A stretch of DNA of 64,000 nt, taken from a virus. The DNA is taken from the IMG/VR virus record IMGVR_UViG_3300020169_000014, positions 1 to 64,000 of that record, one strand, 5' to 3'. A model generated the notes under the pieces. That model worked only from the letters and a program-made list of their open reading frames with translations. It searched no databases and was not told where the DNA came from. The translations under genes and the position numbers were made by a program. Below are positions 32,501 to 41,326 of this stretch, piece by piece (the stretch's first letter is position 1; each line of letters begins with the position of its first letter).

Positions 32501-34897
32501 TGCAATTCTTATACGAGTATAATTTCCGGTATAGTTACCAGTATAGGTCGAATCACGAGTATATGTTAAAATTCGACTACTAGTTCGAAGACTCGTTCGG
32601 ATATAGTTGAGTGTGCGAACTGAAGTTCGAAGACTCGTTCGGATATAGTTGAGTGTGCGAACTGAAATACGTGTGCTGTTTCTGGTATATGCAGAAGGAC
32701 GAGTACGGCCATATTCTCCTACGAACCCTCTATTATAATTGCCAGTATAATTGCCAGCAAACGCACGAGTATAATTTCCGGTATAGTTACCAATGTAGTT
32801 TCCGGCAAATGTTCTTTGGTAGTTACCAGTATAGTCGCCAGCAAACGCACGGTTATAATTTCCGGTATAGTTACCAGCAAATGATCTACCATAGTCGCCG
32901 ACATAATTACCGACAAATGTTCTTGCGTAATTACCACCAAAGTTACCGACATATCCTTGGAATCTGTCGCGAGTATATGTTACCAATGAATTCCGTGAAG
33001 AAATACGAGTGTAGTTGGAACCTCTTGTTCTTGCACTAATACGTGTTGATATACGAGAATAGTTGCCGGTATAGTCACCCGCAAACCCACGTGAATAGTT
33101 ACCTATAAATGTTCTATTATAATTACCAACAAATGTTCTATTATAGTTACCAACATAGTCACCGGTAAAAGTTACAAGTCTATCCCGAACATAATTGGAA
33201 ACTCGGCCACGAGTGTAGTTACCAATAAAGTCACCGGTAAAGTCTGTTACTCGATCACGTGTATATGCGGATATTCTCGTGCGTGTATAATTGCCTGTAT
33301 AATTACCTGCATAATTAGAAACACGAATTCTTGCGTATGCAGAGATACGAGTACGGCCGTAGTTACCAACATAGTTACCGGTAAAAGTCGTTAGTTGATC
33401 TCTGGTGTATGTGGAGCTTCTAGTTCGGGTATATGCGGAGATACGAGTACGGGTACTTATTCTAGAGTATGATGATACTCTGTTACGTGCATAGTTGCCA
33501 ACAAAGTCGCCAATAAAGGATGTTACTCGATCACGAATATATGCACTGGTACGTGTTCGCGAATATGTTGATATGCGATTACGTGAGTATGTTCCTGCGT
33601 ATGCGGATACTCTAGTACGGGAATAATCCCCAACAAAATTACCAATATAGTTTCCCGAAAACACGGTTGTGTATGTAGATGTTCTGTTACGAGTATATGT
33701 ACTCAACCTGTTGCGAATACTATTTCTACTGTATGCAGATACTCTTGTTCTAGAATAATTGCCTACAAAGTTACCTGTGAAAGTATTGATACTATCTCTG
33801 GTATATGCAGAAGATCTATTGCGAACATACTCGCCCACAAAGATTCTAGAGAAAGTATCAGTACTGTTTCTAGTGAAAGTTGAAGCACGGTTTCTTGTGT
33901 ACTCACCTACGTAATTACCGACATACTCACCCACATAATCTCTGATATATTGTCCCGAAAAGTTTCGAGTGTAGTTGCCAATATAATTTCCACCAAAATC
34001 TCGGGTGAACGTATTTGTGCTATTACGAGTGTATAGTGAAGTTCTTGTTCTTGCGTATGCGGATGAACGATCACGAGTATAAGAAGATGCACGAGTACGA
34101 ACATATGCAAGTTCTGAAGTTGTTCTTTTAGTATTGGTCGCAGTACCTTTTGCGGCCCAAGTTCCTGCACTTACCGGAGTTCCCTGAGTCGCAGATCTTA
34201 ATTGGTAAGAACCAATATTACCCACCTTTCCCCTAAGAGTTTTACAGTGTTGTCCATAAGTGTAAGTAATCTGGTTAACAGATTGTTCTTGTAATCCACC
34301 AAAACTGGCGGCAGAACCTGACCCAATCATACCAATCGGAGACGTGGCTGTCGGTGCAGTCATTGCATCACGTTGGTAGATATTGTATACTGTAGAAGTT
34401 CCGTTACCTAATGTATCTGTGTATACAGCGGGGATAAATGTACCATAGTCCGCACTAGGTGCAGAAGAACCGAGGTAAAAGGTGCCTGGATAATCAGATA
34501 TTGCAATACGTGCATTCAGACGAGTACATAAGGTATCCATATCTACATCAGTAAATTCATGAATACCTACATCACCCGAAGTGTTCCAACCAACCGGTCT
34601 GTTATAAAAACTACCAGTATAGTTCGCATCATTAGATAGTTGTCTTAGATTAGTCGTAGTTGTGCCGGAAGTGATAGATGATGCGGGATGGGTACCATCA
34701 GGTTCATTGTAGAAAGTATCAACGAAAGAACCAATGATAGTACCACTAGAGAGATGCAAGTCTCCCGCAGAAGAACCCGAAGAATTCTTTAGTTGAATAC
34801 CTGCAAGATAGGCGAGATAGTTCTCTTCCGTAGGAGTCATCTCCTTCAGATCACCATTCGTACCTTCTAACTTTAGTGGGATATCAGATGCGGCCAC
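29537..34897 (-). CDS. Giant Tyr/Thr/Arg-repeat fibre-like protein A (1786 aa)
   Basis: Residues 1-262 form a non-repetitive N domain homologous to that of protein B at 34946-38032 (PLKLEG-NGDLKE, EENYLAYLAG, ISDYPGTF, APSADY, AMTAPT, GSYQLRS-TQGTPV). From about 263 to 1160 the chain is a degenerate short repeat of the type Y-T-G-N / Y-T-R-x-R with aromatic residues roughly every fourth position and frequent Arg. Near 1160-1385 lies a globular insert with jelly-roll-like strands (LYRFSTWVRRKVIGNGSFYL, WFLVVGHVFPEGSG, YHRTYLYYSTDT). Repeats resume to about 1762. The end ETYTLYVRVA matches protein B. GTG start at 34897. Probably a surface fibre; function unknown. Confidence 0.75.
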   Translation of the reverse strand: MAASDIPLKLEGTNGDLKEMTPTEENYLAYLAGIQLKNSSGSSAGDLHLSSGTIIGSFVDTFYNEPDGTHPASSITSGTTTTNLRQLSNDANYTGSFYNRPVGWNTSGDVGIHEFTDVDMDTLCTRLNARIAISDYPGTFYLGSSAPSADYGTFIPAVYTDTLGNGTSTVYNIYQRDAMTAPTATSPIGMIGSGSAASFGGLQEQSVNQITYTYGQHCKTLRGKVGNIGSYQLRSATQGTPVSAGTWAAKGTATNTKRTTSELAYVRTRASSYTRDRSSAYARTRTSLYTRNSTNTFTRDFGGNYIGNYTRNFSGQYIRDYVGEYVGNYVGEYTRNRASTFTRNSTDTFSRIFVGEYVRNRSSAYTRDSINTFTGNFVGNYSRTRVSAYSRNSIRNRLSTYTRNRTSTYTTVFSGNYIGNFVGDYSRTRVSAYAGTYSRNRISTYSRTRTSAYIRDRVTSFIGDFVGNYARNRVSSYSRISTRTRISAYTRTRSSTYTRDQLTTFTGNYVGNYGRTRISAYARIRVSNYAGNYTGNYTRTRISAYTRDRVTDFTGDFIGNYTRGRVSNYVRDRLVTFTGDYVGNYNRTFVGNYNRTFIGNYSRGFAGDYTGNYSRISTRISARTRGSNYTRISSRNSLVTYTRDRFQGYVGNFGGNYARTFVGNYVGDYGRSFAGNYTGNYNRAFAGDYTGNYQRTFAGNYIGNYTGNYTRAFAGNYTGNYNRGFVGEYGRTRPSAYTRNSTRISVRTLNYIRTSLRTSVRTLNYIRTSLRTSSRILTYTRDSTYTGNYTGNYTRIRIATGDYIRTRTATGTYIRTRTATGTYIRTRIATGNYQRISIRDRIATLYYQRTSYYAGDFTGNYTRTLYYIGNFTGNYTRTLYYVGNFVGNYNRIVNYVGDYTRIVKQTVYYTGDYLGVANYLRYSSRTRTATGYYIRTSIRTRIGTGTYIRTSTRTSNRIDTYIRTGYYIGNFTGDYTRTLYYTGNYTRTLYYTGDYTRTLYYIGNYTRTLYYTGDYTRISIRNRITPLYFTRIGYYAGDFTGDYTRIGSYAGDYIGDYTRIGYYTGDYIGNYSRNFIGDYSRTRISAYTRISTRSRNSSYIRTSINPSTRGRLSTYTRISARSRSSAYIRISTRSRPSNYTRTRIQNRSSTYTRTSTRDSIVQFVGTTGTRYSDQSNLLWQNFPAWTVGTGSATNYNQNGDGNSRISDTSPKGTDIVWDVSNQDATSNADGGWNTSAFSVDKTKLYRFSTWVRRKVIGNGSFYLGVGGTVLNRSNGASNSNPYFQARGWWYGTESQNEWFLVVGHVFPEGSGTGAAHADSGIYNMAGEKVVSAQNDFVWSGNTTAYHRTYLYYSTDTATNQQFWEPRVDDTTNAASPSITDMLTLSSNYTRTFAGNFTGDYTRGFAGNYTGNYTGEYTRISTRSRISTYIRTRASSYIRNRVSAYARTRITDSIGNFVGDYGRTFTGNYTRNSISTFAGNFVGNYNRGFVGNYTRISLRTSTRAFEGNYARAFAGNYSRTRVTDSIGNFIGDYARAFAGNYNRGFGGNYTGNFNRTFVGEYTRNSISTFAGNFVGNYNRGFVGNYARGFAGNYVGNYNRNFVGEYARTRATDFVGEYTGNFSRIFGGNYGRTFVGDFVGNYNRNFVGEYTRDSTSDFAGNFVGNYNRTFVGEYARTRSSNYVGDFTGNYSRTFVGDYSRTSVRTSARTRVSTFSRSRNSAYTIDSTRTRTSSYLGDFTGNYSRGFAGNYSRTFAGNYARNFTGNYTGTTVDSGTGVIETYTLYVRVA
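32421..32666 (-). repeat. Exact tandem repeats inside fibre A
   Basis: Two identical 30-bp units at 32421-32450 and 32451-32480 (10 aa each) and two identical 42-bp units at 32583-32624 and 32625-32666 (14 aa each, RTSLRTSVRTLNYI register). Exact DNA identity shows recent duplication within an otherwise diverged repeat protein. Confidence 0.9.
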
Positions 34898-34930
34898 AAA
34901 TTCACTTCTCTAATTTATTAAACTTATTTC

Positions 34931-34938
34931 TATTTATA
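34931..34938 (-). promoter_or_regulatory. Late promoter motif TATAAATA for fibre A
   Basis: Perfect late motif on the minus strand, 34 bases before the GTG start of the 1786-aa gene. An overlapping variant CATAAATA lies at 34943-34950, across the end of gene B. Confidence 0.8.
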
Positions 34939-34945
34939 AGTTTAT

Positions 34946-37900
34946 TTATGCGGTTCTTACATACAGAGTATATGTTTCAACTGAGAATGTAGTATCCCTA
35001 ATAGTCTGACCCACGTAGTCTCCTACAAAGTCTCTGGAATAATTACCGGCAAAGTTTCTACTATAATTACCGGTATAGTTGCCGCCAAAATCTCTAGTAC
35101 TTGTTCGAGTAGACTCTCTAGTATATGAAGATCCTCTAGTTCTGGTGTATGTAGACCCACGATTTCTTATAAAGTTTGTATTACTTACACGGGTATAGTT
35201 GGAGTTTCTATTTCTGGTAAACTCACCAGTATAATCACCGACATAATCCGCAGCATAAACTCCAACGTATGTAGATGCTCTTAAAGTTATGTATGACGAA
35301 ACCCGAGATCTACTGAAAGAATCGAACCTTGTTCTGGCTGATATTCGTGTGAAATCTCCGGTATAGTTGCCGCCAAAATCTCTTGTGTAATTACCTGCAA
35401 AGTTTCTTGAGTAAGACGATACCCGAGTTCTGATATATGTCGAATAACGATCATTTAAACTAACTCTGGTAAATAGACCTGCATAATTACCGGTATAGTT
35501 ACCGGCAAAGTCTCTCGTATATTCACCGGTATAGTTACCAGTATAGAGTGAAACCCTAGTCCGTATATAATTACTGTTTCTTTCTCGGGTAAAGTCTCTT
35601 GCATACTGTCCCGAGAAAGTAGAAGACCTAGTCAGTATATAATTACTGTTTCTTTCTCGGGTAAAGTCTCTTGAATATTGTCCCGAGAAAGTAGAAGATC
35701 TAGATCTTATGTAACTAGAATCTCTATTTCTGGTAAAGTCCCTCGCATATTCTCCCGCAAAAGTAGAAGATCTAACTCTTATGTAATTCGAATTTCTAGT
35801 TCTTTCATAGTTTCTTGAGTATTCGCCAACAAACAATCTATTATAACTTGATACTCTGGCTCTTTCGAAGTTTCTTGAGTATTCCCCAGCAAACTCTCTA
35901 GAATAAGTAGATACCCGAGTCCTAGTAAATTCGCGAGTGAATCCCTGCAAATATGAACTGACTCTTGTGAAATCACCAATGTATGAAGGAACCGTCCTAG
36001 TAGCTATAAAGTCACCGGTATACGTAGCGGGGCCAGCAAAGTAAAGACCACCACCCGATTTGTCGTATCTGACAGAATTCACAAATCCCGCAAAAGTAGA
36101 TGTACTGTTACGAGTATATTCTCCTCCCGGCAATCCCAAATAACCAGCACCCACAAAGTCTCTTGTGTAATCACCAGTATAGTATAAAGTACCTTTTAGG
36201 TATTCTGCACGAGCTCGTGTATAATTACTTACTCTAACACCACCATATGTGGATGTCGAAGTGCGTGTAAAGTTTAATGTTCGAGTGAAGTTGCCAATAT
36301 ATGTTGAGAAACGAGTTCTGCTGAAGTTTCTATTATATGTAGAAATTCTATCTCTTGTATAGTCACGTGCATATTCACCAACAAAGGCTCTATTATATGC
36401 TGAACTTCTATCTCTAGTGAAGTCACGTGCATAGTTACCAATATATGTGGCAGTATAATTGCCAGTGTAAGTTGATGACCTAATTCTAGTGAAGTCACGT
36501 GAATATTGTCCAGAGAAAAATCTGGAGTAATTGCCAGTGTAAGTTGATGACCTAATTCTAGTGAAGTTACGTGCATATTGTCCAGAGAAAAGTCTGGTAT
36601 AATCGCCAGTGTAATTAGAATTTCTAATTCTAGTGTAGTCACGTGCATATTGTCCAGAGAAAAATCTGGTGTAATCGCCAGTGTAATTAGAATTTCTACT
36701 TACTATTCTTGTTCTGGTATAGGTAGATGTTCTAGCACGTGTCGAGATTCGTGTATATTCACCTACATAGTTACCAGCATAGTTGCCAAGAAACATTCTA
36801 GTATAGTTGCCGGTAAAGTCTCTGGAATAATTAGATGTACGAGTTCTACCATAAGCCGATTCCCGAGTCCGTGTGAAGTCTCTGGTATAATTGCCTGTAA
36901 ATTCACCGGCATATGAACTGATACGTGTCGCTATGAAATCTCTAAAAAAGGTACGTGAAAAGTTGCGACTGAAGTTACCTGTGTAATTTCCAATATAGTT
37001 GCCTGTAAAGTCTCTAGAATAGTCTCCGACAAAAGTTCTACCATAGTCGCCAGTAAAATCACCGGTATAATTGCCCGTAAATTCTCTGGTATAGTTTCCT
37101 ATAAATTCTCTGGTGTAATTGCCTGTGAATTCACCGGCATATGAAGTTGTCCCTGTGCGAGTGTAATCATCAGCGTAAGCCGAAGGTCTAGTTCTCGTGT
37201 ATAAAGATGCTCGTGTGCGAGTATAGTTCTGTTCACTGACAACACGAATGGTGTTTGCAGCACTACCTACATTCTTCCAAGTACCACCGACAGGTATACC
37301 CTGCGAAGAAGTTCTAAGTTCATATGATCCGACCGCACCATCAATTGCACGTCTGGTTTTCGCACGTTGACCAATAGTCACTTGAACTTGACGATCTGTT
37401 AATGCTTGTAATCCTTCATAAGTACCAGAGGCGCCACTACTTCTCTTCAGTCCCGCGAGAGTGACCGAAGTTGGAGCAGTCATTGCAGTTCTACGCCATA
37501 TACTATAGTCATTTACAGTATATGGGTTCCCCGAAGAGTCAGCACGTTGATCATGCAAAACACTAGGGACTAGAATGTCATAGTCTGCACTAGGTCTGGT
37601 CGAAGACAACTTGAGAGAGCCTGGATAGTCAGATAGTGCGATACGACCATTGATATCATCGATGAAAGTGTTCAGATCATTATCCGACATTTCATATACA
37701 TTACTTTCATAATGTCCGACTGGTTTTCTCCAATCACTATCATTCTCTAGTGCGGTACCATTGATCTGATATAAATTTGTTGTGGTGGTAATAACCGATT
37801 GGGCATTATATGGATGAGTTCCAACGGGTTCTGGATAATAGGTATCCGTCAGAGATCCAAGAGACCTATTTCCACTTGCACTGAGCGTAAGAAGCCCTAC

Positions 37901-38032
37901 ATCGCTACTGTCCGCAATTGCGTTCTGTAGTCCTGCGAGGTAGGCAACATAATTTTTCTCGGTTGCATTTATCTGTTGGAGATTACCATTAATGTCTTTT
38001 AATTTTAACGGTAATGTCTTATTATCTGACAT
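34946..38032 (-). CDS. Tyr/Thr/Arg-repeat fibre-like protein B (1028 aa)
   Basis: Paralogue of protein A. N domain at 1-270 (LPLKLKDINGNLQQ, EKNYVAYLAGLQ, LSDYPGSLKL, RPSADYD, AMTAPT, GSYELRTSSQG), then Y/F-T-R/G repeats to about 1005, then VETYTLYVRTA. The repeat here often has a 24-residue period (FSGQYARDYTRIRNSNYTGD...). A Gly-rich interruption lies near residue 635-690 (GAGYLGLPGGEY, YDKSGGGLYFAG). No cysteine-rich, enzymatic or transmembrane part is visible. Separated from protein A by 48 bases containing a late promoter. Likely a fibre or decoration protein; how it attaches is unknown. Confidence 0.75.
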   Translation of the reverse strand: MSDNKTLPLKLKDINGNLQQINATEKNYVAYLAGLQNAIADSSDVGLLTLSASGNRSLGSLTDTYYPEPVGTHPYNAQSVITTTTNLYQINGTALENDSDWRKPVGHYESNVYEMSDNDLNTFIDDINGRIALSDYPGSLKLSSTRPSADYDILVPSVLHDQRADSSGNPYTVNDYSIWRRTAMTAPTSVTLAGLKRSSGASGTYEGLQALTDRQVQVTIGQRAKTRRAIDGAVGSYELRTSSQGIPVGGTWKNVGSAANTIRVVSEQNYTRTRASLYTRTRPSAYADDYTRTGTTSYAGEFTGNYTREFIGNYTREFTGNYTGDFTGDYGRTFVGDYSRDFTGNYIGNYTGNFSRNFSRTFFRDFIATRISSYAGEFTGNYTRDFTRTRESAYGRTRTSNYSRDFTGNYTRMFLGNYAGNYVGEYTRISTRARTSTYTRTRIVSRNSNYTGDYTRFFSGQYARDYTRIRNSNYTGDYTRLFSGQYARNFTRIRSSTYTGNYSRFFSGQYSRDFTRIRSSTYTGNYTATYIGNYARDFTRDRSSAYNRAFVGEYARDYTRDRISTYNRNFSRTRFSTYIGNFTRTLNFTRTSTSTYGGVRVSNYTRARAEYLKGTLYYTGDYTRDFVGAGYLGLPGGEYTRNSTSTFAGFVNSVRYDKSGGGLYFAGPATYTGDFIATRTVPSYIGDFTRVSSYLQGFTREFTRTRVSTYSREFAGEYSRNFERARVSSYNRLFVGEYSRNYERTRNSNYIRVRSSTFAGEYARDFTRNRDSSYIRSRSSTFSGQYSRDFTRERNSNYILTRSSTFSGQYARDFTRERNSNYIRTRVSLYTGNYTGEYTRDFAGNYTGNYAGLFTRVSLNDRYSTYIRTRVSSYSRNFAGNYTRDFGGNYTGDFTRISARTRFDSFSRSRVSSYITLRASTYVGVYAADYVGDYTGEFTRNRNSNYTRVSNTNFIRNRGSTYTRTRGSSYTRESTRTSTRDFGGNYTGNYSRNFAGNYSRDFVGDYVGQTIRDTTFSVETYTLYVRTA
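35571..35714 (-). repeat. 72-bp tandem repeat in fibre B
   Basis: Two near-identical 72-bp units (starting at 35571 and 35643) encode the 24-aa unit with TFSGQY, RDFTRERNSNYI. Only a few bases differ between copies. Confidence 0.85.
36504..36719 (-). repeat. Three 72-bp tandem repeats in fibre B
   Basis: The sequence TATTGTCCAGAGAAA recurs at 36504, 36576 and 36648, exactly 72 bases apart, within longer similar units. Each encodes a 24-aa block with FSGQYARD and IRNSNYTGDY-like strands. Confidence 0.85.
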
Positions 38033-38046
38033 TCTCTTTCCTACTA

Positions 38047-41000
38047 TTAGTTTAGAAGAGTACCGTTTTCGTCATAGATTAAGACAGTTCTAGATGCCAG
38101 TTCATTTAACGCTTTAACAATACTATCATTATTTATACCTTCAAAGAAGTTGCCTGGCGCAGAACTGTCAAGTGTATTCAACTGACCAACTCGATTACTC
38201 AAGTTTAGAATGTCTGTGTCATTACTTGTGACTCTACCCTTTACGACTTCAATTTCACCAACCGCACTATCCAGTTGGGTGTGGATCTCATTGATAGCCG
38301 GAACAATAAACTTACTTGTTGTATCCAGTGTGGAGATACCTGTTCCTGACATGTTCGCAGTTGTACCACCGGACTGTATAATGTCCAGATGCGCACGGGT
38401 TATAAGTTTCTCGGACTCTATCTCGGTAACTGCACTATCTAGTTGCAAATGAAGTTCATTGATACCACCCGCAACATCTTGTGCGGTAGTGTCTAGATCT
38501 TCGTCAGTGTGGAATGCACGACCATGTATCTCTACCTTAGTTGCATCCATTTCGATTGCAAGACCAGTACCAGAATAAATGTCCAGATGATTGCCAGAGT
38601 TTCGGAATTCACCAAACTGAACGGTTGCATCTTTAAGGAATACATTACCACCGTCTGCATCAAGTGTAATATCACCGGAGACATCATACGTCAGATTTCC
38701 TACAACATCAACTTCTTGGTTTGTACCAAGGTTATAGGTGAACTTAGTTACACCGCCATCCTTGAAGAAGATGTCCGCGCCATTCGCGTCAAGTGTAATA
38801 TCACCTTCTGCATCAAGAAGAATATTTGTTCCTGCATTGATGGTTGCAGTTGTTCCTGCGGTAGTAGATGTAGATCCACCGGCAGTCTGTACAATACTAC
38901 CTGTAGTAGTCAGACCATACGAGTCCGCACTATCATTTAATGCACCGATGATAGCATTTACTAATGTGCCACCAACAGTAGTAGTTTTGTTTACAGTAAT
39001 ATTCTCTTTTACCGAACCACCAATAGTTAGACTATAACCATTTGTAGTAGTCAAAGATGCAGAATCACTTACCGATATATTATAATCTCCGGTAACAGTG
39101 ATGTTGTTTGTTGCACCTAATTGATGACGGATGCGTGTGGATGCACCGTCTTTGAAGTAAATGTCGTTTCCATCTGCGTCAAGTGTAATATCACCAGAAG
39201 CATCGATCAAGTAATTACCATCTGCTGTATGGGTTTGTCCCAATGATGTTGTGGTCAATGTACCCAAAGTAGTATGAGACATTGCACCACTAGAAGTAAC
39301 TGAGTAAGTACCACCAGCACTATCAGATTGGTTACCTGATACAGTTTGTGTAAGATTACCGTTAACATCTAAAGTGTTTGACGCACCCATTCCATATGAG
39401 AAACGAGAAGTACCTGCATCTTTGAAGTCGATGTCTCCACCGTCTGCATCCAGTACTATATCACCTGCCACATCGACAGTTAAGTTGCCGGTGGGTACGT
39501 CAATCTCTTGATTCGCACCCATAACGAAGTCGAATCTGATCGCCCCATTATCTTTAAGTGTAACATTACCGCCATTTGCATCAAGGTTAATATCACCCTC
39601 AACATCTGCGGTTAGGTTACCACCAGCGGTAAGACCCATGTTTGATTCAGTAACAAGATTGAACGCACCACCCGCAGTATTCGTCATCGGGCCACGAGTG
39701 TCGATATTAATACCGTTAGTCGAAGAGATGTCACGAGTACCAGAAGCACTGTCAGAGTGATCTCCTGCCACTGTAAGGGTGTTGTTACCCGAAGTAGTAG
39801 TAGTGAGTGTACCTGTAACATCTAAAGTATTTGCTGAACCCAGTCCGTAAGCAAAACGAGTCGTTCCAGCTTGTTTGAGGTCAATGTCACCACCACCGGC
39901 ATCCAATACAATATCATTGACAACATCAAAGATCAACGAACCGACAACATCAATCTCTTGATTCGTACCGAAATTATATGTTACCTTATTGGCACCACCA
40001 TCTGTTAGATATAGTTGTCCACCATCAGCATCGAGAGTAATATCTCCAGATGCATCAACAGTGAAGTTTCCCGCCACATTATGGGTTTGTCCCAATGATG
40101 TTGTGGTGAGAGTACCAAGAGTGGTATGAGACATCGCACCAGTTGAGGTGATGTCACGAGTACCATTTGCACTGTCTGAGAAGTTGCCTGAGACGGTTTG
40201 AGTTAGATTACCTGTAATGTCTAAGGTATTAGATGCACCAAGTCCGTATTCAAATCTAGATACTCCACCGTCTTTTAGGTCGATGTTTGCGCCATCTGCG
40301 TCTAATATAATATTACCAGACACATCAAGAGTATAATTGCCAGTTACGGCTTCGGTGTTAGTGGTACCCATCGTATATGCAATACGAGTAACACCACCAT
40401 CTTTGTATGTAATGTTTGCCCCATCTGCATCGAAGATTATATCACCCGAGATGTCAAATGTCAAGTTTCCGGTACGAGAAACTGTACCGTCAGTAGCAAA
40501 GTCGTACTCTGTGACACCAGCATCTTTGAATGTGACATTACCACCATCAGCATCAAGGATAATATCTCCGGACGCATCGACAGTGTATGTGGTCGTTTCT
40601 ATTCTAGTTGCACCGGTAGAGGTAAGAGTTGTATCACCAGATACATCGATATCTAAGTTAGAAGAAATATCAAGATCAAGGATACCAGTCACACCAACTG
40701 TGTTAGTGGTACCTAATGTGAATGCAATACGACTGACCGAATCATCAAGGAAGTTGATGTTAGATCCACCGGCATCTAAATTAATATCACCTACCGCATC
40801 AACGTTGAAGTTTGCACCGACATTGAATTGTACATCAGTACCACTTGCTTGATTAGTACTGATTAGTAAACGAGTTTGAGTTTCCCCTTGGAGGGCATTT
40901 CCCGTAGGATAAATGATTTCACCGGAAGATGCGTCAAACACTCTTTCGATTTCGTTGATGGCCATGACCACATCACTATCACCGTGAGTGAGAAGATCCA

Positions 41001-41088
41001 CCGGATCGCCAACATTATAAGAGACAGTGTTGAGGTTGTCTCGCATTATCTTGAACGAGTCACTTAGTTTCGTAAATGGTCTTGACAT
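38047..41088 (-). CDS. Repetitive beta-structured virion protein (1013 aa)
   Basis: The N-terminal 70 residues are non-repetitive (FTKLSDSFKIMRDNLNTVSY, DSDVVMAINEIERVF). From about 95 to 800, a 40-45-residue unit recurs around ten times, each containing a form of SGDIILDADGGNVxxKDGGVTRFxYxLGTTNxxDVTGNLT-type strands. A longer duplicated block contains AMSHTTLGTLTTTSLGQTHT at two places about 850 bp apart. The C-terminal region has two copies of AxNEIHxQLDSAVxEIE and ends in GTLLN. This looks like a stacked beta-solenoid shaft. Probably a fibre; it adjoins the repeat proteins A and B. No enzymatic motif. Confidence 0.72.
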   Translation of the reverse strand: MSRPFTKLSDSFKIMRDNLNTVSYNVGDPVDLLTHGDSDVVMAINEIERVFDASSGEIIYPTGNALQGETQTRLLISTNQASGTDVQFNVGANFNVDAVGDINLDAGGSNINFLDDSVSRIAFTLGTTNTVGVTGILDLDISSNLDIDVSGDTTLTSTGATRIETTTYTVDASGDIILDADGGNVTFKDAGVTEYDFATDGTVSRTGNLTFDISGDIIFDADGANITYKDGGVTRIAYTMGTTNTEAVTGNYTLDVSGNIILDADGANIDLKDGGVSRFEYGLGASNTLDITGNLTQTVSGNFSDSANGTRDITSTGAMSHTTLGTLTTTSLGQTHNVAGNFTVDASGDITLDADGGQLYLTDGGANKVTYNFGTNQEIDVVGSLIFDVVNDIVLDAGGGDIDLKQAGTTRFAYGLGSANTLDVTGTLTTTTSGNNTLTVAGDHSDSASGTRDISSTNGINIDTRGPMTNTAGGAFNLVTESNMGLTAGGNLTADVEGDINLDANGGNVTLKDNGAIRFDFVMGANQEIDVPTGNLTVDVAGDIVLDADGGDIDFKDAGTSRFSYGMGASNTLDVNGNLTQTVSGNQSDSAGGTYSVTSSGAMSHTTLGTLTTTSLGQTHTADGNYLIDASGDITLDADGNDIYFKDGASTRIRHQLGATNNITVTGDYNISVSDSASLTTTNGYSLTIGGSVKENITVNKTTTVGGTLVNAIIGALNDSADSYGLTTTGSIVQTAGGSTSTTAGTTATINAGTNILLDAEGDITLDANGADIFFKDGGVTKFTYNLGTNQEVDVVGNLTYDVSGDITLDADGGNVFLKDATVQFGEFRNSGNHLDIYSGTGLAIEMDATKVEIHGRAFHTDEDLDTTAQDVAGGINELHLQLDSAVTEIESEKLITRAHLDIIQSGGTTANMSGTGISTLDTTSKFIVPAINEIHTQLDSAVGEIEVVKGRVTSNDTDILNLSNRVGQLNTLDSSAPGNFFEGINNDSIVKALNELASRTVLIYDENGTLLN

Positions 41089-41325
41089 CTATAGTTTCTC
41101 TACTAGTTGTGAAAGTAAGGATTTGATATCATGGATATCTGACTCTAGTCTATCAACCTTTACTTTAAGATTCTTTTCATCTTGCATCTTTTGTTTACGG
41201 AGTTTCTTCTGTTCCCGTGCAAGTTGTATTTCACTTCTATTTATATTAATAATGGCACCCGACTCTGCATCTCTTGCAAAATCGGGTTCATCTTTTACGT
41301 GTACCAACTGTCTCTGTTTTCTCAT
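41089..41325 (-). CDS. Small coiled-coil protein
   Basis: 78 aa. A basic N terminus (MRKQRQLVHVKDEPD) and a segment GAIININRSEIQLAREQKKL lead into a clear heptad coiled coil from about 45 to 78 (LKVKVDRLESDIHDIKSLLS). It sits with one- to two-base spacing between the 1960-aa and 1013-aa genes. Possibly a trimerising connector or adaptor in the baseplate/fibre region; no family assigned with certainty. Confidence 0.65.
   Translation of the reverse strand: MRKQRQLVHVKDEPDFARDAESGAIININRSEIQLAREQKKLRKQKMQDEKNLKVKVDRLESDIHDIKSLLSQLVEKL
41238..41245 (-). promoter_or_regulatory. Late-type motif TATAAATA inside the 78-aa gene
   Basis: Perfect late motif on the minus strand, but inside coding sequence for IININ, 150 bases before the 1013-aa gene. 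It may be a real internal promoter for the 1013-aa gene or a coincidence of Ile/Asn codons. Confidence 0.35.
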
Positions 41326-41326
41326 A

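Noticed and set aside
32421-36719. Short direct repeats considered as a CRISPR array
   Set aside because: Repeat lengths (30, 42, 72 bp) are contiguous without unique spacers, are multiples of three, and continue an open reading frame with the same amino-acid pattern.
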